This document shows positions 1-6,217 of a stretch of 20,596 nt of DNA, in pieces. The stretch lies in assembly GCA_043801935.1 (NCBI GenBank), contig JAZDLO010000244.1:1-20596 (forward strand), read 5' to 3'. A program made the translations under genes and the position numbers. Origin of the DNA: JAZDLO01 sp043801935. GTDB taxonomy: Bacteria > Actinomycetota > Thermoleophilia > RBG-16-64-13. The notes beneath the pieces were generated by a model that searched no databases, was not told the DNA's origin, and saw nothing but the letters and a program-made list of their open reading frames with translations. Position 1 is the stretch's first letter. Every line of letters begins with the position of its first letter.

Positions 1-716
1 TCTTGGTAGCCCTCTTCGTCCAGGTCGGCGACGTTCGTGCGGTAGATCAGCCGGAGAGAGTCCACGGGGTCGCCCGTGAGATCCGCGTGCGTGCGCTGGA
101 AGGAGGCGATGAACGACGCCAGCGTCGCTGCCCGCCATTGAGAAACGGCGAGGCCGGTCTGAGCGAGGATCTTCTCCCAGGGAGCGAACTGGCCGTCGTC
201 GAATCCGGCCCGCGGGGTGCGAAGCAGTGTGTTGCGCTGCGCCAGAGCCTCTTCGTACCGGCGCAGCGCGCCGGGATATGCCGGCTCGCGGCGGCCAGCG
301 AGTGCATCGAGGTACTCCCGCCTTCTCCGGGGGCCGCCTTTGATGAGGCGGAGGTCGTCGGGGACGAAGGTGCGTACCGGCACGGTGTCGCGCCAGCGCG
401 ACGAATCCTCAAGAAGGGCGCCGTCGGCGGTCAGCCGACGCTCGCCCCCCCGGGAGAAAGCCGCCGCGGCCGTGACTGTCACCCCCGCCTCCTCCAGGTC
501 GATCTCGACTCGGAGAAAATCCTCGCTGCGATTGATCAGGTCGCGCACCGAGCCCGGCCGGAGCATCGATCCGTGAAGGACCAACGCGGCGGCCTCCAGC
601 ACCGTGGTCTTGCCGGCTCCGTTGGGCCCGGCCAAGACCGTCAGCCCGGGTCCTAGCTCCACCTCCAGCGAACGGCGGGAACGCAGGTTGGTGAGCCGCA
701 GCCTCCGGACCGGCAC
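1..716 (-). CDS. recF: RecF, DNA replication/repair ATPase (N-terminal ~238 residues; cut by window edge)
   Basis: RecF is an SMC-like ATPase that loads RecA at gapped DNA in the RecFOR pathway. Translating the minus strand from a GTG at 714-716 gives VPVRRLRLTNLRSRR, then a Walker A motif GPNGAGKTT near residues 30-38. The RecF-type segment FVPDDLRLIKGGPRRRREYL follows, then QRNTLLR further on. The frame stays open to base 1, so about 238 residues are visible against a usual 360-380. The remainder, with Walker B and the signature motif, lies outside the window. The GTG sits 4 bases after the stop of the S4 gene. A GGGGGA about 8 bases before it, inside that gene's end, can serve as ribosome binding site. 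The order dnaN, S4 gene, recF is classical for bacterial origins and implies co-transcription. Confidence 0.93.
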   Translation of the reverse strand, partial: MPVRRLRLTNLRSRRSLEVELGPGLTVLAGPNGAGKTTVLEAAALVLHGSMLRPGSVRDLINRSEDFLRVEIDLEEAGVTVTAAAAFSRGGERRLTADGALLEDSSRWRDTVPVRTFVPDDLRLIKGGPRRRREYLDALAGRREPAYPGALRRYEEALAQRNTLLRTPRAGFDDGQFAPWEKILAQTGLAVSQWRAATLASFIASFQRTHADLTGDPVDSLRLIYRTNVADLDEEGYQ

Positions 717-720
717 CGGG

Positions 721-1014
721 TCAGTCCCCCGGCCTGCCGGGGTGGGTCGGGCCGCCAGAGCCCATCGGTCTCCCAGGGCGGCTCCTCGATACCACCTGTG
801 CCGCCGCCCCCTGCACCTCAACGATATCCCCAGGAGCCAACTTGTGGCCTCGGCGCCTTTCCACTTCAGCGTTCACGCGCACCGCACCGGAGCCCACCAG
901 TCGTTTCGCGTCTCCTCCGGTGGCCGCGAGCCCGGCCAACTTGATGAACTGCCCCAGGCTGATGGGTAGATCCACCACGATAAGGGTCGGGGCCGTCATG
1001 CTCGATGGAGGCAT
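721..1014 (-). CDS. S4-domain RNA-binding protein (YaaA/RlbA type)
   Basis: This is a 97-residue protein with a compact S4 fold. The stretch ISLGQFIKLAGLAATGGDAK is followed by RLVGSGAVRVNAEVERRRG and HKLAPGDIVEV, the usual helix-helix-strand S4 pattern with basic residues. Small S4 proteins of this kind sit between dnaN and recF in many Gram-positive genomes (yaaA/rlbA in Bacillus), and a role in ribosome assembly or RNA binding has been proposed. The chosen ATG at 1012-1014 lies 2 bases after the dnaN stop. A second in-frame ATG at 997-999 would give a protein starting MTAPTLIVV and is equally plausible, because neither start has a well-spaced Shine-Dalgarno. The last 20 residues are Gly/Pro/Arg-rich and probably disordered. 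Confidence 0.88.
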   Translation of the reverse strand: MPPSSMTAPTLIVVDLPISLGQFIKLAGLAATGGDAKRLVGSGAVRVNAEVERRRGHKLAPGDIVEVQGAAAQVVSRSRPGRPMGSGGPTHPGRPGD

Positions 1015-1016
1015 TC

Positions 1017-2120
1017 CTAATCGTTCAAACGTATGGGCATGACCAAATAGAGGAAATCGTCGCCCGCCCCCTTGACCAGTCCCGGACGGAGCGGACTGAT
1101 GAACCTTAGATACACGGGAGATTCCTTCACCGACGCCACGCCTGCTTCAAGGAACTCGGGATTGAAACCTATCTCCAGGTCGTCGCCCGAGTATTGGATG
1201 GGCATGGCCTCGTGCGCCTTGCCGACATCCTGGGACTCGGCGGAAACAGTGAGGTTGTTGCTCGCGAAGCGCAAGCGCAGGGGAGCATTCTTCTGGGCCA
1301 AGAGCCCGACCCGGCGGATGGCTTCCAGGAGCTCGTCGTGGTCGACGGCGACCTCGTAATCAAAGGTCTCAGGGATAAGCTGCCGGTAGTTAGGGAACTG
1401 ACCATCGATCAGTCGCGACACCAGCGATATGCCGCCCACCTGAAAGAGCCTCTGGTTCTCGGTGGGCAAGATGTTGATGGTATCGTCGGCCACCGCGGTG
1501 GCGATGCGGGAGAGCTCGAGGAGGGTACGAGCAGGCACGATGGCCTGGAACTTCTCGGCTACTGAGGATTCTACAGGGGTCTCTTTCACGCTAAGCCGGT
1601 AGCTGTCGGTCGCTACCATCCGTACGGAGTTCTTGGCGAAATGGATGAGGACCCCTGTGAGCACCGGCCGGGTCTCGTCGCGGGAGGCCGACGGGGCCAC
1701 CCTGTCCACGGTCTCGATGAACGAGGGCTTGCTCACGGAAAAACCCTCCCCAGAGAAGGCCGGGAGCTGGGGAAAGTCGACAGCCGGTAGGGAATGCAGG
1801 GTGAAAAGCGACTCTCCTGCTTGGATCTCCACTTGAGTCTCGCCTGGGCGTTGCTCCATCACTACGTCTCCGGGCGGTAGGCTTCTGGCAATGTCGGTGG
1901 CGAGCCGGGAGGGGACCACCAGGGAGCCCGTTTGTTCCACGCGTCCCGCTAACGGAGCTTTGATGGAGATCTCCATATCGGTCGCCGACAACAGCACGCC
2001 TTCGTCCCGAGCTTCGATTAGCACCCCGGACAGTACTTGGATAGAACTGCGCGACGAGACGGCCTTGTTTACGATCCCTAGACATTCGACGAGCGCTGCT
2101 TTTGTGGTGATGAGTTTCAT
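1017..2120 (-). CDS. dnaN: DNA polymerase III subunit beta (sliding clamp)
   Basis: The beta clamp forms a dimeric ring that tethers the replicative polymerase to DNA. The protein has 367 residues, normal for the family, and three clamp domains of roughly 120 residues each. The N-terminus MKLITTKAALVECLGIVNKA, the segment SRDETRPVLTGVLI near residue 150 and the C-terminus YLVMPIRLND are characteristic; the C-terminal MPIRL is the conserved end of most beta clamps. The ATG at 2118-2120 has a GAGGAG about 5 bases upstream. A candidate promoter lies about 80-110 bases upstream in the spacer to dnaA. The S4 gene and recF follow within a few bases, so the three probably share a transcript. Confidence 0.97.
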   Translation of the reverse strand: MKLITTKAALVECLGIVNKAVSSRSSIQVLSGVLIEARDEGVLLSATDMEISIKAPLAGRVEQTGSLVVPSRLATDIARSLPPGDVVMEQRPGETQVEIQAGESLFTLHSLPAVDFPQLPAFSGEGFSVSKPSFIETVDRVAPSASRDETRPVLTGVLIHFAKNSVRMVATDSYRLSVKETPVESSVAEKFQAIVPARTLLELSRIATAVADDTINILPTENQRLFQVGGISLVSRLIDGQFPNYRQLIPETFDYEVAVDHDELLEAIRRVGLLAQKNAPLRLRFASNNLTVSAESQDVGKAHEAMPIQYSGDDLEIGFNPEFLEAGVASVKESPVYLRFISPLRPGLVKGAGDDFLYLVMPIRLND

Positions 2121-2400
2121 AGATGCTCCTCGCTCGTCTGGGGGCGGACCGGATCGCGCTTATTACTATTAGATTCTTTATAAGAAAGTGTAGTCGGTGT
2201 AATAGGGGGTGTGGAAGATGTTAGCAACCGGCGCGGATAGGTCAAGAGCAGGGGAAATGCCCCGCCGGCGCCTCGGGGCGGCTGTGGACGGGCGGGGGAC
2301 AGGTGTACGTACTTGACAAGAGGTCTCGCGCGGTCGGAAAGAGATGACGACGATGCACAAATTGTCCCGGACTTATGGACAGCGTGCTGTGGAAAGAGAT
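2121..2400. other. dnaA-dnaN spacer with AT-rich patch and weak DnaA-box-like sites
   Basis: The 280 bases between the dnaA stop and the dnaN start contain no convincing gene. Bases 2158-2206 are strikingly AT-rich against their surroundings and include the inverted repeat TTCTT-TAT-AAGAA (2174-2186). Beside this patch is TGTGGAAGA (2210-2218), which on the minus strand reads TCTTCCACA, a DnaA box with two mismatches. A similar TGTGGAAAG lies near 2388-2396. Bacillus carries part of its bipartite origin, including the unwinding element, in this same spacer, so a secondary origin element is possible. The box matches are too weak to assert it. Confidence 0.4.
2199..2227 (-). promoter_or_regulatory. 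candidate sigma-70-type promoter for dnaN
   Basis: Read on the minus strand there is TTGCTA (bases 2222-2227), a 17-base spacer, then TATTAC (bases 2199-2204). Each hexamer matches 4 of 6 consensus bases. It lies about 80 bases upstream of the dnaN ATG, within the most AT-rich part of the spacer. A second -10-like TATAAA at 2177-2182 lacks a good -35. Confidence 0.4.
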
Positions 2401-3867
2401 TCATCGGGCACTCTTGACCTTGGTGGTAATGCGCTGGACCCGATTGTACATGTCGCGGTCTTCCCGCATGAGCTTAGTGATCTTCTCCACTGCGTGAAGA
2501 ACGGTAGTGTGATCCCGGCCCCCGATACGATCGCCGATCTTGGGAAGGCTCGCATCCGTTAGTTCGCGGGCCAGGTACATGACCAAGTGACGGCTTTCGA
2601 CGACGGGCCGGGAGCGCTTGTCGCCGGTGATCTCGGTGATCGAGATGCCGGTGAACTCAGACACCGCCGAAAGAATGAGGTCGATGGTAATGCGGGTGGA
2701 AGCGGTCTCAGGGATGTCCTTCAACACTTCTCGAGCCAGATCGACATCAATGATCCGACCGGTGAACGAGGAGAACGCAACCACCCGGGTAAGACAGCCC
2801 TCTAACTCACGGATGTTGGTCGGTACCCGGGAGGCTATCAACATAAGGACGTCATCGTCGGCCAGGGCGACACCCTCGCTGTGCACTTTCTTACGCAGGA
2901 TGGCGACCCGGGTCTCCAGGTCGGGAGGTTGGACGTCGGTGATCAAGCCCCACTCGAATCGAGAAACTAGACGGTCTTCCAACGTGGCGAGGCCCTTCGG
3001 ATGCCTGTCGGAGGTGATGACAATCTGCTTCCCGGCGTCGTAGAGGGTATTGAATGTGTGGAAGAACTCCTCCTGGGTCTGCTCCTTCTTCTGCAAGAAC
3101 TGGATGTCGTCGATCAGCAGCACGTCGATGGTCCGATACTTATTCTTGAAACCTTCCATACTATCGTCGCGGACCGAGTTGATGAAGTCGTTGGTGAACG
3201 TTTCGAGAGTGACGTAGCGCACTTTCAACCGGGGGTGGTTCCTTAGGACGTACTGGCCGATGGCTTGAAGGAGATGGGTCTTTCCGAGCCCGACGCCCCC
3301 GTATATGAAGAGCGGGTTGTACTGCGAGCCGGGCGTCTCGGCCGCTGCGAGGGCGGCGGCATGGGCGAAACGGTTGGATGGTCCGACGACGAAGGTGTCG
3401 AACGTGTACTTGTCGATCAAGCCGGATACGGCTGGATCTGCGTTGATTCCGGTAGCGCTCCGGGCTGAGGCGGCGCGAGCGTTCTCATCCGCGCCTGACG
3501 ATGAGGATGCTTCCTCAGGGCTGGGCGGCCTCGTATGTCGAGCCCGGGCGGCCGACTGGTTCCCGGCGTGAACAGGCATCGCCTCGTCATGATCCACGGA
3601 GCGGGATAGCTCGGGCGAGACGACGATGTCGCAGCGCACTGGGTCGCCTACCACCTGGGAGACCGCTTCCGACATGAGCGCGCGAAAGCGGGAGTCGATC
3701 CAATCCTTCGCGAAGTCGGAAGCAACCCCTACCGAATAGGTGTCGTCGACCAGACCCATTCCCATGGTCGGCTCGAACCAGATCCGGAAGGTGCCCTCGT
3801 TCACCTGCTGCGAGATGAGCTTGAGAGCTTCTCCCCAGATCGGATCGCCACGCTGTGTGTCCACCAT
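2401..3867 (-). CDS. dnaA: Chromosomal replication initiator DnaA
   Basis: DnaA binds oriC boxes, oligomerises with ATP and melts the origin. The protein has 488 residues. Domain I is about 1-85 (GDPIWGEALKLISQQVNEGT). A Ser/Ala/Arg-rich linker covers about 86-150. The AAA+ domain is about 155-385, with Walker A GGVGLGKT at 190-197, Walker B LLIDDIQ at 250-256 and the arginine-finger segment LVSRFEWGL near 300-308. The DNA-binding domain is about 393-488, with the DnaA signature GGRDHTTVLHAVEKI at 449-463. The ATG at 3865-3867 is preceded by GGAGAGGGG at good spacing. The gene follows the ATPase/winged-helix gene by 76 bases with no convincing promoter between them. Transcription therefore probably starts at the candidate promoter at 4849-4877, whose -35 overlaps a DnaA box. 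Confidence 0.98.
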   Translation of the reverse strand: MVDTQRGDPIWGEALKLISQQVNEGTFRIWFEPTMGMGLVDDTYSVGVASDFAKDWIDSRFRALMSEAVSQVVGDPVRCDIVVSPELSRSVDHDEAMPVHAGNQSAARARHTRPPSPEEASSSSGADENARAASARSATGINADPAVSGLIDKYTFDTFVVGPSNRFAHAAALAAAETPGSQYNPLFIYGGVGLGKTHLLQAIGQYVLRNHPRLKVRYVTLETFTNDFINSVRDDSMEGFKNKYRTIDVLLIDDIQFLQKKEQTQEEFFHTFNTLYDAGKQIVITSDRHPKGLATLEDRLVSRFEWGLITDVQPPDLETRVAILRKKVHSEGVALADDDVLMLIASRVPTNIRELEGCLTRVVAFSSFTGRIIDVDLAREVLKDIPETASTRITIDLILSAVSEFTGISITEITGDKRSRPVVESRHLVMYLARELTDASLPKIGDRIGGRDHTTVLHAVEKITKLMREDRDMYNRVQRITTKVKSAR

Positions 3868-3943
3868 CGCCCCTCTCCGCCATCGGTGCGGTACTCGGCG
3901 TCCCGCTCAAACCCATAGCCTACGCCTGGGCCCAAGCCCTCTC

Positions 3944-4810
3944 TCAGAGCACGGTGTCCAGATAGGCCAAGCCCGCCTCCGTCACCGAACGGTGCCCTGT
4001 CGCCCGGCTGGTGACAAAACCGGCGTCCTCCAACGAGACAAGGTCTCTGTATGCGGTCGAGGTAGATACGCCCAGCTCCTGGGCGATACGGGTCGGGCCG
4101 ACCGGAGCAAGCTCGACCGCCAACAGTAAGGTCTTAAGCTGGCGCTCGGAGAGATTATAAGCCGGGACCGCCGCGGGCGCGAGGGGCGTGTCGTCAACGG
4201 GGTGGATCCGCGCGGTGACCACCGTGCCCCGGCCCAAGTTGTCTTCTATCTCCAGGACCCCGTTCAGGGCGGCCAGCGTCTCCTTGATCACCGAAAAGCC
4301 GGAGCCCACTCCCCGAATGAAGCGCTTGGCGTCTGCGCCCGCGGAAGTGAAGCCGGGGCGGAGGGCGGCCTCCTTATCAGGGATGCCCGGTCCTCTGTCG
4401 CTGAAGCGGATGGTATTGCCTCGGTCCAAGATGGTGATGACCACACCGGCGAACGAAGCGTGAACAAGGTTCTCCACCAGTTCCCGAACGACCGTCAGCG
4501 GCAACTGGCCGCCTTGGTCGCGAGCCAGGGAGTGTACGCGACCGGTGAGCGCCTCGATGAGGTCCGGCACGTGGGCGCCGGTCAGCGGGTAGTCGGTCAC
4601 GGGAACGACCAAAGGCGGAGCGGGCGCTTCACCGTATACAGCGATCCGGGGCGGCTCTCCGGTGAGGTCGTCGGTCAGGTCTCCACTCGGACCTACGTCG
4701 GGGCTGACAGCGGTGGTTCGAGCGGCGCTCACGGCCGGGGCGGCCGTCCCGTGTGTGGACTGCAGCGGGAGGGACTGTTCCGCGGTCATAGCCAGCTGTT
4801 GATCTCCCAT
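3944..4810 (-). CDS. GHKL (HATPase_c-type) ATPase fused to a C-terminal winged-helix domain
   Basis: This 288-residue protein is immediately upstream of dnaA. Residues 1-60 are low-complexity and probably disordered. An HATPase_c-like ATP-binding fold follows at about 80-205, with N-box ELVENLVHA (110-118), G1 box SDRGPGIPDKEAA (137-149), G2 box RGVGSGFSVIK (166-176) and a closing NLGRGT motif. This resembles anti-sigma-factor kinases and histidine-kinase ATP lids. No phosphoacceptor-histidine (HisKA) domain and no membrane segment are present. Residues 222-285 form a winged helix (LSERQLKTLLLAVELAPVGP, then TRIAQELGVSTSTAYRDLVS), so the protein probably combines ATP sensing or switching with DNA binding. 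No family name is recognised. The ATG at 4808-4810 has no Shine-Dalgarno; an ATG 7 codons inside (MTAEQS) is an alternative. Its position suggests a link to replication initiation or its regulation, which is inference. Confidence 0.82.
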   Translation of the reverse strand: MGDQQLAMTAEQSLPLQSTHGTAAPAVSAARTTAVSPDVGPSGDLTDDLTGEPPRIAVYGEAPAPPLVVPVTDYPLTGAHVPDLIEALTGRVHSLARDQGGQLPLTVVRELVENLVHASFAGVVITILDRGNTIRFSDRGPGIPDKEAALRPGFTSAGADAKRFIRGVGSGFSVIKETLAALNGVLEIEDNLGRGTVVTARIHPVDDTPLAPAAVPAYNLSERQLKTLLLAVELAPVGPTRIAQELGVSTSTAYRDLVSLEDAGFVTSRATGHRSVTEAGLAYLDTVL

Positions 4811-4823
4811 GCGGGGGGAAGGG

Positions 4824-4835
4824 CGGCACGTGCCG
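4824..4835. repeat. 12-bp perfect palindrome CGGCACGTGCCG
   Basis: CGGCACGTGCCG is a perfect 12-bp palindrome. It lies just downstream of the predicted transcription start of the ATPase gene-dnaA transcript and 13 bases before that gene's ATG. A partial copy of the core (GGCACGTGTC) occurs near 5362. The position suits an operator, possibly for the winged-helix protein encoded next to it, but no binding protein can be inferred from sequence alone. Confidence 0.4.
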
Positions 4836-4848
4836 AAAACACTTGGTC

Positions 4849-4877
4849 ATTGTAGCGAGGAGAGGGGGTATTTTCCA
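4849..4877 (-). promoter_or_regulatory. Candidate promoter of the ATPase gene-dnaA transcript, overlapped by a DnaA box
   Basis: On the minus strand, TACAAT (bases 4849-4854, 5 of 6 matches to the -10 consensus) is preceded at 17 bases by GTGGAA (4872-4877, 3 of 6). That weak -35 lies wholly inside the DnaA box at 4871-4879. A start near base 4842 would give a leader of about 32 bases to the ATG at 4810. The arrangement suggests repression by DnaA itself, a known mode of dnaA autoregulation. Confidence 0.5.
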
Positions 4878-4879
4878 CA
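4871..4879 (+). promoter_or_regulatory. DnaA box TTTTCCACA
   Basis: This site has one mismatch to TTATCCACA. It is the box closest to the leftward genes and coincides with the predicted -35 of their promoter. Confidence 0.65.
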
Positions 4880-4990
4880 GGCCGCCGGCAATAGAAGTGC
4901 GGAATCTGCAGATTTCTGTTCGTCAAGACGCTCCCGTTCGGCACCGTATCTTCAGAAGAAGATGATGTATTTGCAGGCATAAATCCTTGG

Positions 4991-4999
4991 TTATCCACA
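4991..4999 (+). promoter_or_regulatory. Perfect DnaA box TTATCCACA
   Basis: This is an exact match to the consensus high-affinity DnaA box. It lies at the right edge of the AT-rich segment 4953-4990 and 14 bases before an oppositely oriented box, so it is the likely core of oriC. Confidence 0.85.
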
Positions 5000-5013
5000 G
5001 TGGAGTCCACAGG

Positions 5014-5022
5014 TGTGGAAAA
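5014..5022 (-). promoter_or_regulatory. DnaA box TTTTCCACA (minus strand)
   Basis: The plus strand reads TGTGGAAAA. It has one mismatch to consensus and is inverted relative to the perfect box at 4991-4999. Confidence 0.7.
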
Positions 5023-5075
5023 AGTGTAGAACGGTGGAACGCGATGGCCGCATAGACCAGCTTTTCTGTTGAAAA

Positions 5076-5084
5076 TGGGGATAA
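5076..5084 (-). promoter_or_regulatory. DnaA box TTATCCCCA (minus strand)
   Basis: The plus strand reads TGGGGATAA. It has one mismatch to consensus and lies in a moderately AT-rich patch (about 5060-5095). Confidence 0.55.
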
Positions 5085-5401
5085 TCGGTTTCTGCCAACC
5101 GGGATCGGAGGGACTCAGGGAGCCCGTCTGGGGGCGAGACGCCGGCAGAGGGGGTAGGACTGGTCTCGGGACGGCGTCGCGTTGGCGGTGGGGCGGTGAG
5201 ACGGGGCTGCAGAATAGGCCTAGATGGCGAGCGACCGAGAGCGAGCGAGCGCGACCGGCCGGCTACGGGATCCGTCAGCGGGCTTTCGCGGGAACTCGGG
5301 GAGGAGTCACCCCCCGCTCCGTGCGCTGGGGGCGGTCGGGTGCCCGAGCGGGTCCACAGTGGCACGTGTCGCGAGCGCCGGGGGCGGGCAGCGGACGAGG
5401 G

Positions 5402-5410
5402 TTTTCCACA
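5402..5410 (+). promoter_or_regulatory. DnaA box TTTTCCACA
   Basis: This site has one mismatch to consensus. It is directly followed by a weaker tandem site GTATCCCCA (5411-5419). It is isolated from the other boxes by about 320 GC-rich bases. Confidence 0.6.
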
Positions 5411-5531
5411 GTATCCCCAGGCACCTGTGTACGCTTGCAGCGGGTGCGGATACGAGTTGGTCGGGGGCCGCGTAGGACCGGGGGCGCCACGCAGCCGGCC
5501 GGGATGAGCCGGTGCGGCCGCAATCGACGGA

Positions 5532-5560
5532 TTGACGGGCGGAGAAGGGACTTGTATACT
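5532..5560 (+). promoter_or_regulatory. Strong sigma-70-type promoter for rpmH
   Basis: TTGACG (5532-5537, 5 of 6) is followed after exactly 17 bases by TATACT (5555-5560, 5 of 6). This is the best promoter in the window. A start near 5567 gives a leader of about 110 bases before the rpmH GTG, suiting the high expression of L34. Confidence 0.75.
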
Positions 5561-5608
5561 TCGCCACCCTTTGTAAGCGTCGGTCGTGGAAAAAGCGGCG
5601 GTGCGCCT

Positions 5609-5659
5609 ATGAACGGTGTCGAGAGCGTGCCGGCGGACGAGGAGCACCCCCGGTGCTAG
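5609..5659 (+). CDS. Possible 16-codon leader ORF upstream of rpmH
   Basis: Inside the rpmH leader an ATG at 5609-5611 opens a 16-residue frame (MNGVESVPADEEHPRC) ending at TAG 5657-5659, 18 bases before the rpmH start. There is no good Shine-Dalgarno, so chance is a real alternative. Its end overlaps the hairpin at 5643-5657, which could couple its translation to rpmH expression. No homology is recognised. Confidence 0.2.
   Translation: MNGVESVPADEEHPRC
5643..5657 (+). promoter_or_regulatory. Hairpin in the rpmH leader
   Basis: AGCACC (5643-5648) and GGTGCT (5652-5657) form a perfect 6-bp stem with a CCC loop, 20 bases before the rpmH start codon. No T-tract follows, so it is not a terminator. 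It may influence translation initiation or mRNA stability. Confidence 0.4.
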
Positions 5660-5677
5660 AGGGATAAGCGAGGGAAC

Positions 5678-5812
5678 GTGAAAAGGACGTATCAACCGAA
5701 CAAGCGTAAGCGCAAGAAGACTCACGGTTTTCGAGCCCGCATGAGTACTCGCGCAGGCAGAGCTGTCCTCAAGCGGCGGCGCGACAAGGGTCGCAAGCGT
5801 CTCTCGGCGTAG
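5678..5812 (+). CDS. rpmH: 50S ribosomal protein L34
   Basis: This is a 44-residue, very basic protein. Reading from GTG 5678-5680 gives VKRTYQPNKRKRKKTHGFRA, then RMSTRAGRAVLKRRRDKG and RKRLSA before TAG. The KRTYQPN start, the HGFRARM centre and the RRRxKGRKRLSA end are the L34 signature, at the usual length. The protein sits in the large subunit near the peptide exit side. An AGGGA lies just before the GTG. It is preceded by a strong promoter at 5532-5560 and followed after 6 bases by rnpA, the near-universal rpmH-rnpA pair next to oriC. Confidence 0.98.
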   Translation: MKRTYQPNKRKRKKTHGFRARMSTRAGRAVLKRRRDKGRKRLSA

Positions 5813-5818
5813 CCCGGT

Positions 5819-6217
5819 GTGAATCGGTCTCGCGGCCGACTATCGCGATCTGAGGACTTTGCCCGCGTCTACCGCGCGGGCAGGTCTGTTGCTAACAAGT
5901 ATCTGGTCCTATACTATTTCGAGCGCGCGTCGCCTGGGGCGGTAGAGACTGCCGGGGAGCCGCGAATCGGGTTCTCCGTCTCCAAACGACTTGGTACCGC
6001 TGTCGACCGGAATCGCGTCAAACGCGTCTTGCGAGAGGCCTTTCGCGCGAACGGCCAGTCTCTTAGGGGGAACATGGACTTTGTTCTGATTGCTCGCGCC
6101 CCCATCGTCGAACTGCTCGAGACCGGGGGTTTCAGAGCAGTGGAAGCGAAGATGTTGGAGGTCTTCCGCAAAGCCTCCCTCGGTTTCTCCGGCGAGGAGC
6201 GTCGGCCGTCTTCGTGA
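5819..6217 (+). CDS. rnpA: Ribonuclease P protein component
   Basis: RnpA is the basic protein subunit that helps the RNase P RNA cleave 5' leaders from pre-tRNA. The protein has 132 residues. It opens with LSRSEDFARVYRAGRS, continues with RIGFSVSKRLGTAVDRNRVK and then RVLREAFR, which includes the RNR motif central to RNA binding, and MDFVLIARAP follows. It starts with GTG at 5819-5821, 6 bases after the rpmH stop, and ends with a 4-base GTGA overlap with yidD, so it is translated as part of the rpmH cluster. The C-terminus is slightly extended and hydrophilic. Confidence 0.96.
   Translation: MNRSRGRLSRSEDFARVYRAGRSVANKYLVLYYFERASPGAVETAGEPRIGFSVSKRLGTAVDRNRVKRVLREAFRANGQSLRGNMDFVLIARAPIVELLETGGFRAVEAKMLEVFRKASLGFSGEERRPSS

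Larger units (their letters stand above)
4811..5677. other. oriC: Probable replication origin (oriC) between divergent gene sets
   Basis: These 867 bases separate leftward genes (ATPase gene, dnaA, dnaN, recF) from rightward genes (rpmH onward), the orientation expected where two leading strands diverge. It holds a perfect DnaA box TTATCCACA (4991-4999) and four one-mismatch boxes: TTTTCCACA at 4871-4879 and 5402-5410 on plus, TTTTCCACA at 5014-5022 on minus, and TTATCCCCA at 5076-5084 on minus. Weaker matches are at 5411-5419 (GTATCCCCA) and 5585-5593 (minus strand, TTTTCCACG). Bases about 4953-4990, next to the perfect box, are AT-rich compared with their surroundings and are the best unwinding-element candidate. 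The stretch 5100-5400 is very GC-rich, with short GAGC repeats near 5240-5262; I see no gene in it. The right end holds the rpmH promoter and leader. Confidence 0.85.

Noticed and set aside
5003..5011. Additional DnaA boxes at GAGTCCACA (5003-5011) and GGGTCCACA near 5350
   Set aside because: Three mismatches to the consensus each.
4991..5725. Long open frames across the origin gap on both strands (for example 4991-5725 minus, 5069-5659 plus)
   Set aside because: They have Arg/Pro/Gly-rich, low-complexity translations typical of GC-rich noncoding DNA, they overlap the DnaA boxes and rpmH, and they match no family.
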